Positions 38,158-48,013 are shown, counted from the stretch's first letter. The stretch: 64,000 bases of DNA from Antarctobacter heliothermus (GCF_002237555.1 NZ_CP022540.1:2302501-2366500), one strand, 5' to 3'. Numbers and translations: made by a program. Notes: generated by a model from the letters alone, not told the origin.

Positions 38158-39165
38158 TTACTCCATCACGCCTTTGCGACCCATCAGACCGCGCGGACGG
38201 GTCAGAAGGATGACAATGGCGACAAGGTAGATGATGATCTGGTTGATGCCGGGGATCAGGGTGATGACCTGTTCCATGGAGGCAAAACTTTCTAGGATGC
38301 CAAGCAGGAAACCGGCCAGCACGGCACCGGGCAGAGAGCCCATGCCGCCGACAACGACAACCACAAAGCTAAGCACGAGGAAGTCCATGCCCATGTGATA
38401 GTTCGGTGCGTTGATCGGTCCGTACATGACACCTGCCAGACCGGCGACGGCGGCGGCGATGCCAAACATGATGGTGAACTTGCGGTCGATATCGATGCCC
38501 AGCAGACCCACGGTTTCCCGGTCGGCCATCCCTGCGCGGACAACCATCCCGAAGGTGGTGAATTGCAGGAAGGCAAAGACCGCGCCGATGATGACCAGCG
38601 AAAAGCAGAAGTAGACGATGCGCCAGACCGGGTAGACGATGGTCGATGTCAGTTGCGCGATGCCAGAAAGCGCCTCGGGGGCGGGTGTTTGGATCGGATT
38701 GGCACCGAAGTAGTATTTGACGATTTCCTGCAACACGATCGCCAGACCAAAGGTCACAAGGATCTGGTCAGCATGGGGACGCTTGTAGAAGTGCTTGATC
38801 AATCCGCGTTCCATGATGAAGCCGATGCCGATCATGATTGGGATGGCGAACAGGATGGCTAGGGGGACGGACCAATCTATGATGCTTGATCCCACCTCGG
38901 GACCAAACCAGCTTTCGACGTAGGGTGTCTTGACCTTGAGCGGGTTGCCGAGAAAGTCGGTTTGTGTTGCGTCTATGGTTTCATACGACAGGTTCAGGAT
39001 GCGTTGCAGCGTCACAGAGCAAAACGCGCCGATCATGAACAACGCGCCGTGCGCAAAGTTGACCACGCCCAGCGTGCCAAAGATGAGTGTCAGACCCAGC
39101 GCGATCAGCGCATAGGCAGAGCCCTTGTCGAGCCCGTTCAGTATTTGGAGGATAATAGCGTCCAT
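38158..39165 (-). CDS. ABC transporter permease, LivH-like
   Basis: A 335-aa permease. QILNGLDKGSAYALIALGLTLIFGTLGVVNFAHGALFM is the canonical LivH opening, and VVVGGMGSLPGAVLAGFLLGILE the conserved late loop. It has an unusually long periplasmic insertion (about residues 60-95), normal in the roseobacter sub-group. It is encoded 125 nt after the binding-protein gene. Confidence 0.92.
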   Translation of the reverse strand: MDAIILQILNGLDKGSAYALIALGLTLIFGTLGVVNFAHGALFMIGAFCSVTLQRILNLSYETIDATQTDFLGNPLKVKTPYVESWFGPEVGSSIIDWSVPLAILFAIPIMIGIGFIMERGLIKHFYKRPHADQILVTFGLAIVLQEIVKYYFGANPIQTPAPEALSGIAQLTSTIVYPVWRIVYFCFSLVIIGAVFAFLQFTTFGMVVRAGMADRETVGLLGIDIDRKFTIMFGIAAAVAGLAGVMYGPINAPNYHMGMDFLVLSFVVVVVGGMGSLPGAVLAGFLLGILESFASMEQVITLIPGINQIIIYLVAIVILLTRPRGLMGRKGVME

Positions 39166-39290
39166 TGTCCCACCCTTTGCGGTCGGAGTGCGGAGAAAAC
39201 GGGACCCGTCAGACGGGCCGAGGGGAATGAAGGCGTTGGGGCAGGGCGCGTTGCCCTGCCCCTACAGACGGTCCCAACGGGACCGATCCG

Positions 39291-40637
39291 TCAGGCGCCC
39301 GGGTTGCAGGAACCCAGCTGACCACCGGCGAACATCGGGTGATCGGGGGCGTATTCAACCTGCGCACGCGGGGTGATTTCCACGATCTCGAGAAGGTCAA
39401 ATTCCGAGGTCGGGTTCTCTTTACCCTTCACGACCAGCACGTCCTTGAAGCACTGGTGGTCTTCCGCACGGTAGAGTGTCGGGCCGTTGCCCAGACCGTC
39501 GAATTCAAAGCCTTCGAGGGCTTCGCCAACGGAGCAGGGGTTGAACGAGCCGCCACGCTGAACGGCATCCGCATAAAGCAGGGTCTGCACATAGCAGGTG
39601 TGTGCGGCCTGGCTCGGCGGGAAGCCGTACTTGGTACCGAAGGACTTGACGAATGCCTTGGACCCTTCATCCTGCAGCGACCAGTGCCAGTTGGTCGATC
39701 CGAAGATGCCCTTGACGTTGGCACCGGCACCCTTGGCCATAAGGCGCGAGTAGAGCGGAACAACGATCTCGAACTGTTTGTTCTCGACCATCTTTTCACG
39801 CAGGCCGAACTGAACGGCGTTGGTCAGCGAGTTGACCATGTTTCCGCCGTAGTGGTTCAAGACCAGAACATCGGCACCCGAGTTCAGGACCGGCGCGATA
39901 TAGGACGAGAAGTCCGTTGCCGCCAGCGGGGTCAGCACGTTGTTGACGGTCTGCCACCCCAGTGCTTCTGTCGCGGCTGCGATCGACTCTTGCTGGGTCC
40001 AGCCCCAAGTGTAATCGGCGGTCAGGTGATAAGCCTTGCGGTCATTGCCGTAGTTCTTGGCAAGCACAGGGGCCAGTGCTGCGGCGGACATGTAACCGTT
40101 GAAGAAGTGACGGAAACCGTTCGCCTTTTTGTCTTTGCCGGTGGTGTCGTTCGAGTGCGTCAGACCTGCCATGAAGATGACACCGGCCTCTTGGCACAGA
40201 CCCTGAACAGCAACGGCCACGCCGGAGGACGAACCGCCGGTGATCATGATTGCGCCGTCTTTTTCGATCATCGACTTGGCCGATGCGCGGGCGGCGTCGG
40301 ATTTGGTCTGGGTGTCGCCGGTCACATACTCGACCTTGCGGCCCAGAATGCCGGTGCCGTCCAGCGATTGCGATGAGAAGGTCGACAGCATGCCGCCGTC
40401 GCCGCCACCGTTCAGGTGTTCGACCGCCAGCTCATAGGCGCGCAGTTCGTCCGCACCTTCGTCAGCATAGGCGCCGGTCTGCGGAACGTTGAAGCCCAAC
40501 GTGACTTTGTCGTTGCCGGGCGCGTTGGTAAAACCTGTGTGGCTGGCAGCGGACAAATAGGTCGGCAGCGCAAGGCCGGCACCGGCTGCTGCGCCGGTCT
40601 TGATCACGCCACGGCGCGTCACATTCTTGATGGACAT
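39291..40637 (-). CDS. Periplasmic substrate-binding protein of the Liv-type transporter
   Basis: A 448-aa type I periplasmic binding protein with a Tat-like leader (TRRGVIKTGAAAGAGLALPTYLSA), an uncommon route for such proteins. The mature part opens DKVTLGFNVPQTGAYADEG and has the SSSGVAVAVQ and YTWGWTQQESIAAA regions typical of Urt/Liv/amide binding proteins. ATG 40637 is chosen with GGGAGGA upstream. It is the first and probably most expressed gene of the operon. The ligand is not deducible. Confidence 0.9.
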   Translation of the reverse strand: MSIKNVTRRGVIKTGAAAGAGLALPTYLSAASHTGFTNAPGNDKVTLGFNVPQTGAYADEGADELRAYELAVEHLNGGGDGGMLSTFSSQSLDGTGILGRKVEYVTGDTQTKSDAARASAKSMIEKDGAIMITGGSSSGVAVAVQGLCQEAGVIFMAGLTHSNDTTGKDKKANGFRHFFNGYMSAAALAPVLAKNYGNDRKAYHLTADYTWGWTQQESIAAATEALGWQTVNNVLTPLAATDFSSYIAPVLNSGADVLVLNHYGGNMVNSLTNAVQFGLREKMVENKQFEIVVPLYSRLMAKGAGANVKGIFGSTNWHWSLQDEGSKAFVKSFGTKYGFPPSQAAHTCYVQTLLYADAVQRGGSFNPCSVGEALEGFEFDGLGNGPTLYRAEDHQCFKDVLVVKGKENPTSEFDLLEIVEITPRAQVEYAPDHPMFAGGQLGSCNPGA

Positions 40638-40859
40638 GAAAATCCTCCCGTTTCGAGAAATCCGCCCAGCATTCTCCTCAGCATGCGGGGCGATCGCACA
40701 TCTGTGCAAAATCAGTATGGCAGCGAGATGGAAAATTGCGCAACAAGCGCTTTACGAATAAGGGTTTTTTTGTCAACGTCTGAAAAGTAATTCCGGGTTT
40801 CTTGTAAATGTGTTTATATTGCGCCGCAGAAACCCCTTGAATCCGCAGAGGAATGCACC

Positions 40860-42170
40860 ATGCCCCGCGATACCTTGACCGGATCGCGCATCCGCGAACG
40901 ACGGGTGCTGCGGGGGCTCAAACAGGCCGATCTTGCCCGACGCGCAGGAATCTCGGCCTCGTACCTTAATCTGATAGAGCATAATCGGCGCAGAATCGGC
41001 GGCAAGCTGCTACTGGTGATCGCCGACATTCTCAGGGTCGAACCGGCCGCGCTGACCGAGGGGGCGGGCGCCGCATTGATTGCTTCGCTGCGCGAGGCTG
41101 CGGCTGACAAACCGCAGGTCGGGCCGGAACTGGACAGGGTGGACGAATTTGCCGGACGGTTTCCAGGCTGGGCGCAACTGCTGGCGGACGGGCGTTCACG
41201 CATCGCCCAACTGGAACGCAGCCTTGAGACCCTGAATGACCGCATGACCCACGATCCGCATCTGGCGGCCTCCTTGCACGAAATGCTGTCAACCGTGACG
41301 GCGATCCGCTCTGCCGCCTCTATCCTGGCCGAGCCGGGGGAGGTGGACGCAGAATGGCAAGCCAGGTTTCACCGCAACATCTACGAGGACAGTGCCCGCC
41401 TAGCCGAAACCAGCCGTGGTCTGGTGAATTATCTCGAAGCGGACGAGACTTCCTTGCTTGAGACGGGCGCACCGCAGGAAGAGGTCGACGCTGTTTTGGA
41501 AAGTGTTGGGCATTCTATCCCCGAACTTGAAGAGGGCGCATCCGTGGATACGGCGCTGTCGCGACTGGGCAGTGGCATGTCCGGTCCCGCGCAGGGCGTG
41601 TTCCGGCAATGGTTGGAGCGCTACTTTGCCGACGCCCAGGCGCTGCCTATGGCAAGGCTTCGCCCGGCGATTGAGGTGCACGGGCCGAATCCTGTCGCTC
41701 TGGCAGCTGATCTGGGGGCCGATCCGGCGCGTGTCATGCGTCGTTTGGCTGCCATGCCGCCTGATGTGTTGCCCACGCCTGTCGGGCTGGCCATCTGCGA
41801 CGCGTCCGGGGCGCTGACCTACCGCAAGCCGCTGCCGGAATTTCCCATGCCGCGCTTTGGGGCGGCCTGCCCGCTATGGCCGTTGTATCGTGCGCTCAGC
41901 CGCCCGCACGTTATCCTGTCGGGACCAATCGGCCAGGCCGGGCGCGGGGGCGCAGCGCTTTGGGCCGAGGCGCTGGCCACGCCGCTGGGCGGTCCTGCGG
42001 TGAATACCGACCCACTTTACCAGGCGCAAATGATGGTTCGCCCACTGCCACCGGGCGCTGAGGTGCCTGCCGCTTTACCCCAATTGGGCGTGGCCTGCCG
42101 GGTTTGCCCCCGAGAGGCCTGCGAAGGAAGGCGCGAACCGTCGATCCTTGCATCCTCCGGCCGACGTTGA
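40860..42170 (+). CDS. XRE-family regulator, ScfR (short-chain acyl-CoA regulator)-like
   Basis: A 436-aa protein: an N-terminal HTH (GSRIRERRVLRGLKQADLARRAGISASYLNLIEHNRRRI), a helical middle, and a C-terminal region ending CRVCPREACEGRREPSI that resembles the Cys motif of the DUF2083 domain in ScfR regulators (PccR, RamB, MccR), which sense acyl-CoAs. It diverges from the transporter operon, with 222 nt between starts. Its place beside acs and the transporter suggests control of acetate or other short-chain acid use. The effector is inferred. Confidence 0.75.
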   Translation: MPRDTLTGSRIRERRVLRGLKQADLARRAGISASYLNLIEHNRRRIGGKLLLVIADILRVEPAALTEGAGAALIASLREAAADKPQVGPELDRVDEFAGRFPGWAQLLADGRSRIAQLERSLETLNDRMTHDPHLAASLHEMLSTVTAIRSAASILAEPGEVDAEWQARFHRNIYEDSARLAETSRGLVNYLEADETSLLETGAPQEEVDAVLESVGHSIPELEEGASVDTALSRLGSGMSGPAQGVFRQWLERYFADAQALPMARLRPAIEVHGPNPVALAADLGADPARVMRRLAAMPPDVLPTPVGLAICDASGALTYRKPLPEFPMPRFGAACPLWPLYRALSRPHVILSGPIGQAGRGGAALWAEALATPLGGPAVNTDPLYQAQMMVRPLPPGAEVPAALPQLGVACRVCPREACEGRREPSILASSGRR

Positions 42171-42432
42171 TCGAAACCCGCCTATGTGGACCCTTGCTGT
42201 GTCCCACTTGGTCCGCTGGTAATGGCCCTTGATGCCACAAGGCGCTGGGTTGGACGCCCATGCCAAGACTGGCAGACACTGGTTTTCAGTCCGACCAGCG
42301 ACCGAGGTTGCAAGAAAACCTTTGCCATGGGGCAACAGTTTTTTGACACGGGCAGAAAATACCGCCTAAAATCACTCCATCTGCTGGGGGACGGGCGCCA
42401 AAAGACCCGGGAGGCGGAGAGCGGGGGATAGA

Positions 42433-42801
42433 ATGGGCGGACAAGTTCTGCTGATCGAGGACGAGCCGAATATCATCGAGGCAATCCGGTTCATACTGTC
42501 CCGAGACGGATGGCAGGTGCATACCCATTCCAACGGGATTGACGCGGTCCAGATTGTCCGCGAACGGGCACCGGATGTGGTGATCCTAGACGTCATGCTG
42601 CCGGGCCGGTCGGGCTATGACATCCTGCGAGAACTGCGCGACGACCCGGCCCATGTCGATTTGCCGGTTCTGATGCTGACCGCGCGCGGACAGAGCAAGG
42701 ACCGTGAAATGGCCAAACGCGCGGGGGCCAGCCAGTTCATGACAAAACCCTTTTCAAACGCCGAAGTGCTCGACGCAGTCCGCGCTTTGTCGACACAATG
42801 A
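42433..42801 (+). CDS. Single-domain response regulator (REC only)
   Basis: A 122-aa CheY-like receiver: acidic pair in LLIEDEPNI, phospho-acceptor Asp in VVILDVMLPGRSG, conserved Thr (LMLTARG) and Lys (MTKPFS). There is no DNA-binding domain. Its stop overlaps the next gene (ATGA). It is the probable partner of the symporter-kinase two genes downstream. CrbR/MctR-type partners usually carry an output HTH, so signalling must pass to a third protein. Confidence 0.92.
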   Translation: MGGQVLLIEDEPNIIEAIRFILSRDGWQVHTHSNGIDAVQIVRERAPDVVILDVMLPGRSGYDILRELRDDPAHVDLPVLMLTARGQSKDREMAKRAGASQFMTKPFSNAEVLDAVRALSTQ

Positions 42802-43118
42802 GCAGCACTGGCAGCGGTTTGCCCATCCGGCCGTCTGGCAAGCCACCCACTGGCCCGGCGCCGATTCAGGTCGAACGTCAAACCGTTCGCCGCCGCCGGC
42901 TGATAGATGCCACCTGCGCGCTTCCGCTGCTGGGCTGGATCCTCTGGTGGTTGCCGCTGCTCTGGAATGGGGCTGCTGAAAGTGTCCCTGCCTCTCAGGC
43001 CCTGATCTATATTTTCGGGGTTTGGATCGCTCTGGCCATCGGAGTCGGGCGACTTGTCCATTTGCTGACCCGTAGCCGACCTGTCGTCGGACCCGGGACC
43101 TACGGAGGCGGGCGGTGA
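42798..43118 (+). CDS. Small two-TM protein between response regulator and symporter-kinase
   Basis: A 106-aa protein: a basic, Pro-rich N-terminus (about 1-35) and two hydrophobic segments (about 39-58 and 68-90). It overlaps both neighbours by 4 nt (ATGA and GTGA), so its synthesis is coupled to the sensor kinase. The size and topology recall the DUF485/DUF4212 proteins encoded just upstream of acetate-type SSS symporters such as ActP, suggesting an accessory subunit for the kinase's symporter domain. That is inference; no specific motif is seen. Confidence 0.7.
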   Translation: MSSTGSGLPIRPSGKPPTGPAPIQVERQTVRRRRLIDATCALPLLGWILWWLPLLWNGAAESVPASQALIYIFGVWIALAIGVGRLVHLLTRSRPVVGPGTYGGGR

Positions 43119-45799
43119 GCACGCTCAACCTGCTGGCGGTGATTTCGCTCGCCTATGTAGCCCTGTTGTTTTCCGTCGCCTTTTTTGCCGAACGCGCCGC
43201 GATGCGAGGTCGCGCGCGTTGGTTTCGTGCGCCCTTGGTCTACACCCTGTCGCTGTCGATCTACTGCACCGCCTGGACCTTTTACGGCGCGGTGGGCAGT
43301 GCTGCGCGCAACGGGTTCGAGTATCTTACGATCTATCTTGGCCCCAGCCTTGTCATGTTGGGATGGTGGTGGATCCTGCGCAAACTGGTGCGGATCGGGC
43401 GCAATCAACGCATTACCTCTATCGCTGACCTGATCTCATCACGATATGGAAAATCCAACCTGTTGGGTATCGGTGTCACCATTCTCGCGGTTGTCGGTTC
43501 AACGCCTTATATCGCCCTGCAACTTCAATCCGTAACCCTATCAGTTGAGGTTTTTGCTCCGGCCCAATTTGTTGACGGGGACGGGCCGCGCTTTACCGCG
43601 TTCTGGGTTGCCGCAGGCCTTGCGGTCTTTACCGTCATTTTCGGCACCCGCAATCTGGACGCCAATGAACGCCATCATGGGGTCGTGATGGCGATTGCCG
43701 TCGAAGCGGTGGTCAAATTGACTGCCTTGATCGCTCTGGGCATTTTTGTGGTCTGGGGCCTGTCGGATGGCGTGTCCTCCACACTGGCCCGTATCGATGC
43801 GTCGCCGCTGGGCACCTGGTCGGTCGACAACGGTCGCTGGGCCGGGGTCATGCTGCTGTCCGCAGCGGCGTTCCTGTGTCTTCCACGGATGTTTCAGGTT
43901 CTGGTCGTCGAGAACGACAATGACGCGCAACTCCGCATGGCTGCCTGGGCCTTTCCACTGTACCTCATGGGGATGAGCCTGTTTGTGGTTCCGATTGCGG
44001 TAACCGGGCTTGAACTGTTGCCGCCCGGATCCAACCCAGACCTGTTTGTGCTTACGTTGCCGCTGAGTCAGGGCAAGGAAGGGTTGGCCATGCTGTCTTT
44101 CCTCGGCGGCTTTAGCTCGGCCACGTCCATGGTGATCGTGGCGGCCATTGCCCTGTCGACGATGGTGTCGAACCACATTGTCATGCCGGTTTGGCTGCGT
44201 TTGCGCGTGGGATCGGCCAGCGTTTCTGGCGACGTGCGACATGTGGTGCTGCTGTCCCGGCGAATTTCGATCGCAGGGGTGCTGTTGCTGGGCTATCTCT
44301 ACTACACCCTGTCCGGTGGCCGGACAGAGCTTGCCGCGATTGGGTTGGTGTCCTTTACCGGTGTAGCTCAGGTCTTGCCCGCGCTCCTTGGCGGGATTTT
44401 CTGGCGTGGAGCTACCCGAGTGGGCGCCTTGGCGGGGTTGACCGTAGGGTTTGTGATCTGGCTTTACACCCTGTACCTGCCCAGTTTCGGACCGGGTACA
44501 GTATTGCCGGATGCATGGTTCATATCCGGACCACTGAACATCGTTGCGCTGCGGCCCGAGGCGTTGTTCGGAATAGGCTTTGACGACAAGCTGCTACATG
44601 CCGTGTTCTGGAGCTTGCTGCTCAACACGCTGGTCTTTGTCGCCGGTTCATTGATGAGCGAAGCGTCGCCACTGGAACGTCTGCAAGGTGCGCATTTCGT
44701 CTCTGTCCAGCAAGCGGGGCCAGGTCCCCGCAACTGGTTGCCAAGCACGGCGGAAAGCGAAGACCTGATGGTCATGACGCAACGCATTCTAGGAGCGCAA
44801 GAAGCGCAGGACCTGTTTCTGCGTGAAGCGCGGGCGCAGGGAGTGGAGGGCGATCTACCTGCCTCGACGCCAGAGTTCCTGCAGCGCCTGGAGCGCGAAC
44901 TTGGGGGGTCTGTGGGCGCGGCGACGGCACATGCGATGGTGAGCCAGATCGTTGGCGGGTCTATGGTCTCTGTCGAGGATCTCATGGCGGTGGCCGACGA
45001 GACGGCGCAGATGATGGAATATTCTGCCCGGCTGGAGGCGCAATCACAGGAGTTGACGCGCACTGCGGGAGAGCTTCGCCGCGCCAACGAGAAACTGACC
45101 CGTCTATCGGTTCAGAAAGACGCTTTCCTGAGTCAGATCAGCCATGAATTACGCACGCCGATGAGTTCTATCCGTGCGTTTTCAGAGATCCTGCGGGACG
45201 CGCAAGGCCTGACTCGGTCCGAGCAGAACCGCTATGCCTCTATCATCCATGATGAGGCACTGCGGTTAACCCGTCTGCTGGATGATCTACTTGATCTATC
45301 AGTGCTGGAAAACGGCCAAGTCAGTCTGAACGTGACAGAGGGCAGGCTGGAGGATGTGCTGGACAGGGCGGTTTCCGCGGCGTTGGCAGACGAGGCTGGC
45401 TCCGGGATCCGGGTAATCCGGCGGCGGGTCAACGAACAAGTCTGGCTGTCGACAGACGTCGAACGGCTGGCGCAGGTCTTTATCAACCTGATCGCCAATG
45501 CGCGGAAATACTGCGATGCGGCCACCCCAGTCCTGCACATCGTCGTGACCGAGGCGCGCGATGATTTGTTGGTCGATTTCATCGACAACGGGTCCGGCGT
45601 CGCGCCCGAGGCACAAGACGTGATATTTGAGAAATTCGCCCGTGTGAGCGATCAAAAAGCAGGTGGTGCCGGGCTGGGGCTGGCAATCTCGCGTCAGATC
45701 GTGGCGCGATTGGGGGGCGAAATCAGCTACCTGCCAGATCGCGACGGCGCGGCATTTCGCGTGGCATTGCCGCTGCGGCAGGTGCTTGCTGCACAGTAG
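43115..45799 (+). CDS. Sensor histidine kinase with SLC5/SSS symporter and STAC domains (CbrA/CrbS/MctS-type)
   Basis: An 894-aa fusion. Residues about 1-525 form a 13-TM sodium/solute symporter-like domain (SLSIYCTAWTFYGAVGSAARNG; FLGGFSSATSMVIVAAIALSTMVSNHIVMP). About 565-640 is a STAC linker (FLQRLERELGGSVGAATAHAMVSQ). Then comes a coiled coil, the H-box FLSQISHELRTPMSSIRAF and an ATPase domain with N (LINLIANARKY) and G boxes (DFIDNGSG; GGAGLGLAISRQIV). It starts with GTG inside the preceding stop. In relatives it senses acetate/organic acids or amino acids. It is probably co-functional with acs and the ScfR-like regulator. Confidence 0.93.
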   Translation: MSTLNLLAVISLAYVALLFSVAFFAERAAMRGRARWFRAPLVYTLSLSIYCTAWTFYGAVGSAARNGFEYLTIYLGPSLVMLGWWWILRKLVRIGRNQRITSIADLISSRYGKSNLLGIGVTILAVVGSTPYIALQLQSVTLSVEVFAPAQFVDGDGPRFTAFWVAAGLAVFTVIFGTRNLDANERHHGVVMAIAVEAVVKLTALIALGIFVVWGLSDGVSSTLARIDASPLGTWSVDNGRWAGVMLLSAAAFLCLPRMFQVLVVENDNDAQLRMAAWAFPLYLMGMSLFVVPIAVTGLELLPPGSNPDLFVLTLPLSQGKEGLAMLSFLGGFSSATSMVIVAAIALSTMVSNHIVMPVWLRLRVGSASVSGDVRHVVLLSRRISIAGVLLLGYLYYTLSGGRTELAAIGLVSFTGVAQVLPALLGGIFWRGATRVGALAGLTVGFVIWLYTLYLPSFGPGTVLPDAWFISGPLNIVALRPEALFGIGFDDKLLHAVFWSLLLNTLVFVAGSLMSEASPLERLQGAHFVSVQQAGPGPRNWLPSTAESEDLMVMTQRILGAQEAQDLFLREARAQGVEGDLPASTPEFLQRLERELGGSVGAATAHAMVSQIVGGSMVSVEDLMAVADETAQMMEYSARLEAQSQELTRTAGELRRANEKLTRLSVQKDAFLSQISHELRTPMSSIRAFSEILRDAQGLTRSEQNRYASIIHDEALRLTRLLDDLLDLSVLENGQVSLNVTEGRLEDVLDRAVSAALADEAGSGIRVIRRRVNEQVWLSTDVERLAQVFINLIANARKYCDAATPVLHIVVTEARDDLLVDFIDNGSGVAPEAQDVIFEKFARVSDQKAGGAGLGLAISRQIVARLGGEISYLPDRDGAAFRVALPLRQVLAAQ

Positions 45800-45909
45800 G
45801 GTATTCGGACACCGAATTATTCAAACAAAACTCAGAGCGTTAAAGCCCTTGGTAACCAAATCGGCCGATAACGATGGCCGGAGGCAGATTTTGATGGGCA
45901 TTCATTTGC

Positions 45910-47112
45910 ATGGCTGACGGCGCACGCAATGACGTGATGGGTCAAAAGGCTCAAGCGGCACAACGGGCCTTTGAGGCGCGGGGCATGTCGCTGGCCAAGG
46001 CGTTGCGCCGGGCCCTTTCGCGCACGGCTGACGTGCTGTGGGATCTTGCCCTTGTCACGCAGTCCGTCACGGTCGAGACGATGGACCAGGACGAGGTGGT
46101 CGATGCGCTCGGCAAAACGGATCTTCTGGTCTTGCTGGATGGACCGGACGGTGCAGTTGGGATCGCCTCGGTCGATCGTCAAGTCATGACCGGAGTGATC
46201 GAGGTGCAAACCATCCAGCAAGTCACCCAGATGCCGGTTGAGGATGATCGCATCCTGACGCAGACCGACGCCGCGATGCTTGCGCCGCTTCTTGATGGTG
46301 CTTTGGGGCGTCTGGCCGACACACTGACGGAACACCCCTTGCATAGCCAGCTGGTTGGCTATCGCTTTGGCGCGATGATTGAGGACTCGCGCGCCGCCGG
46401 GCTGCTGTTGGATGCTGCGGGCTATCGTTCGTTCCGGGCCGACATTGATCTTGCGCTGGGTCGGCGGCGTGGTGTGCTGACCCTCTTTTTGCCTGAACGC
46501 AAACCCAAGCGCAGCACGCCGGGAGTAGTACAAGGTGCCGGCCCACACGAGGAACGGTTGAGCCGCGTACCTGCGCGACTTGACGCAGCCTTGGCACGGA
46601 TCACTTTACCCCTCAGCAAAGCGGAGGCGTTGAAGCCCGGGGATCTGCTGAACCTGCCGCCAGATGCACTGTCCAAGGTCGAGGTGATGGCCGGTCGTGG
46701 TCATTTGGTCGCCTGCGGTCGTCTTGGTCAATTAAACGGGCTGCGGGCAGTCCGCCTCACATGGCCTGCTGGCAATGCCGCGATCTCCTCTGCGGCGGAC
46801 CCGGCCGGGGCGGTATCGGTCGGTCTGCCAAAGGTAGAAAAGACCGCGTCATTCAACGGTACGCAGCAAGATGCAAAAGCGGGATTGCCCGCGCTTACCG
46901 ACACACCGGTCAGCGATGCCGATGCGTCAGAGGATTTGCCGGACCTTCCACCGATGGACTTCGAGGCTGGCTCTGCAGATTTCGATTTCAGCGATCTGGG
47001 TGGGGAATTCGGTGACGTCGGAAATGCCCAACCTATGGAGGCGTTGCCCGAGATCGACAACAGCGAAGGTTTCGCGTCGGCGTCGATGGATTTCGATTTC
47101 GATGAAACATAG
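45910..47112 (+). CDS. FliM/FliN-family (SpoA-domain) protein, stand-alone
   Basis: A 400-aa cytoplasmic protein. The N-terminal ~210 residues are FliM-like (middle-domain features around MTGVIEVQTIQQVTQM and AAMLAPLLDGALGRLA). Residues about 230-290 are a SpoA/FliN module (ARITLPLSKAEALKPGDLLNLP ... RGHLVACGRLGQLNGLRAVRL). The C-terminal ~90 residues are acidic and low-complexity (DFDFSDLGGEFGDV ... MDFDFDET). No other flagellar genes are nearby, so it is either an orphan switch protein or has been recruited elsewhere. Confidence 0.75.
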   Translation: MADGARNDVMGQKAQAAQRAFEARGMSLAKALRRALSRTADVLWDLALVTQSVTVETMDQDEVVDALGKTDLLVLLDGPDGAVGIASVDRQVMTGVIEVQTIQQVTQMPVEDDRILTQTDAAMLAPLLDGALGRLADTLTEHPLHSQLVGYRFGAMIEDSRAAGLLLDAAGYRSFRADIDLALGRRRGVLTLFLPERKPKRSTPGVVQGAGPHEERLSRVPARLDAALARITLPLSKAEALKPGDLLNLPPDALSKVEVMAGRGHLVACGRLGQLNGLRAVRLTWPAGNAAISSAADPAGAVSVGLPKVEKTASFNGTQQDAKAGLPALTDTPVSDADASEDLPDLPPMDFEAGSADFDFSDLGGEFGDVGNAQPMEALPEIDNSEGFASASMDFDFDET

Positions 47113-47139
47113 ATCGCGCCGCACTCTGGGGCGCGATAC

Positions 47140-47571
47140 TCAGGGGCGGGCCAGCGTTTCTAGCGTCGGGCGAAGCCCGGCCAGATTGTAGCCCGCCTTG
47201 GCCGCGGCCTCGATCACCGCGTCTGCGCCCAGCGTTTCGGCGTTGCCCAGCGCCCAGATCACCGAACAGCGCGTGCCCGATGCACAATAGGCCAACACCG
47301 GACCATTGGCGGCGGCCACAAGTTCTGCCTGTGCAAGAATGTTTTCCGCAGTCATGGTCTGATGCGTGATTGGCAGCGCGGAAAAACGCAGCCCGACCGC
47401 CTCTATTGCCTGTTGCATCGCTTTTGTCTGATGCGAAGGCGGAACCTCTGCATCAGGGCGGTTGTCGATGACCAGAACATACCCCGCCTCCTTGATCGCC
47501 GCAGCATCCTGCGGGTCAATCTGGGGGGACACATGGTATCGGTCTGTCAGTGCGCTTGGTGTCATGATCAC
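47140..47571 (-). CDS. DUF442 / TIGR01244-type sulfurtransferase-phosphatase
   Basis: A 143-aa protein of the rhodanese/dual-phosphatase-like DUF442 family. The active-site loop is AYCASGTRCSVIWA, with the Cys and a following Arg in CxxGxR form. In Xylella and Agrobacterium this domain is fused N-terminally to the persulfide dioxygenase BLH; here it is a separate gene at the far end of the blh operon. It follows the YeeE-like gene by 3 nt. Confidence 0.88.
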   Translation of the reverse strand: MIMTPSALTDRYHVSPQIDPQDAAAIKEAGYVLVIDNRPDAEVPPSHQTKAMQQAIEAVGLRFSALPITHQTMTAENILAQAELVAAANGPVLAYCASGTRCSVIWALGNAETLGADAVIEAAAKAGYNLAGLRPTLETLARP

Positions 47572-47574
47572 GGT

Positions 47575-48012
47575 CTATTCTGCTGGAACCACTCTGTCCA
47601 GATGCGCCCGCGCAAATGGCGCAATCAGCATCCCGCCCATCATGGCGGCAAGGAAGACATACAACGACGGACCTCCATAGCTGAGCGACGCGATGGATGG
47701 TCCCGGGCACAAACCGACAAGCCCCCACCCCATACCGAACATCACGGAACCGAGAATGAGCTTGCCGTCTATCTCCGTCGAAGGGGGCGGCGGCAAAGCC
47801 TCACCTGTCAGCGACGTGGTGCGCTGCTTGCGGATCAGCCAGGCGATGGCCATTGGGATCATGGCGCCCACCATGACAAAGGCCAGGGTCGGATCCCATG
47901 CCCCGAAAACATCCAGCCAACCCTGGACTTTGGTTGTGTCGGTCATGCCCGACACAAAGAGCCCCGATCCGAAAAATCCGCCTGCGATGAAGGCTATGAT
48001 CAGCTTTAACAT
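47575..48012 (-). CDS. Half-size YeeE/YedE-family membrane protein (second of pair)
   Basis: A 145-aa protein with four likely membrane segments and the signature GMGWGLVGLCPGPSI carrying the conserved Cys. Together with the preceding half-size protein it would build one full YeeE/YedE channel for sulfur compounds (PmpAB-like). ATG 48012 (MLKLIIAFIAGGFFGSGLFVSGM) lies 1 nt after the preceding gene's stop. Confidence 0.87.
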   Translation of the reverse strand: MLKLIIAFIAGGFFGSGLFVSGMTDTTKVQGWLDVFGAWDPTLAFVMVGAMIPMAIAWLIRKQRTTSLTGEALPPPPSTEIDGKLILGSVMFGMGWGLVGLCPGPSIASLSYGGPSLYVFLAAMMGGMLIAPFARAHLDRVVPAE

Positions 48013-48013
48013 G

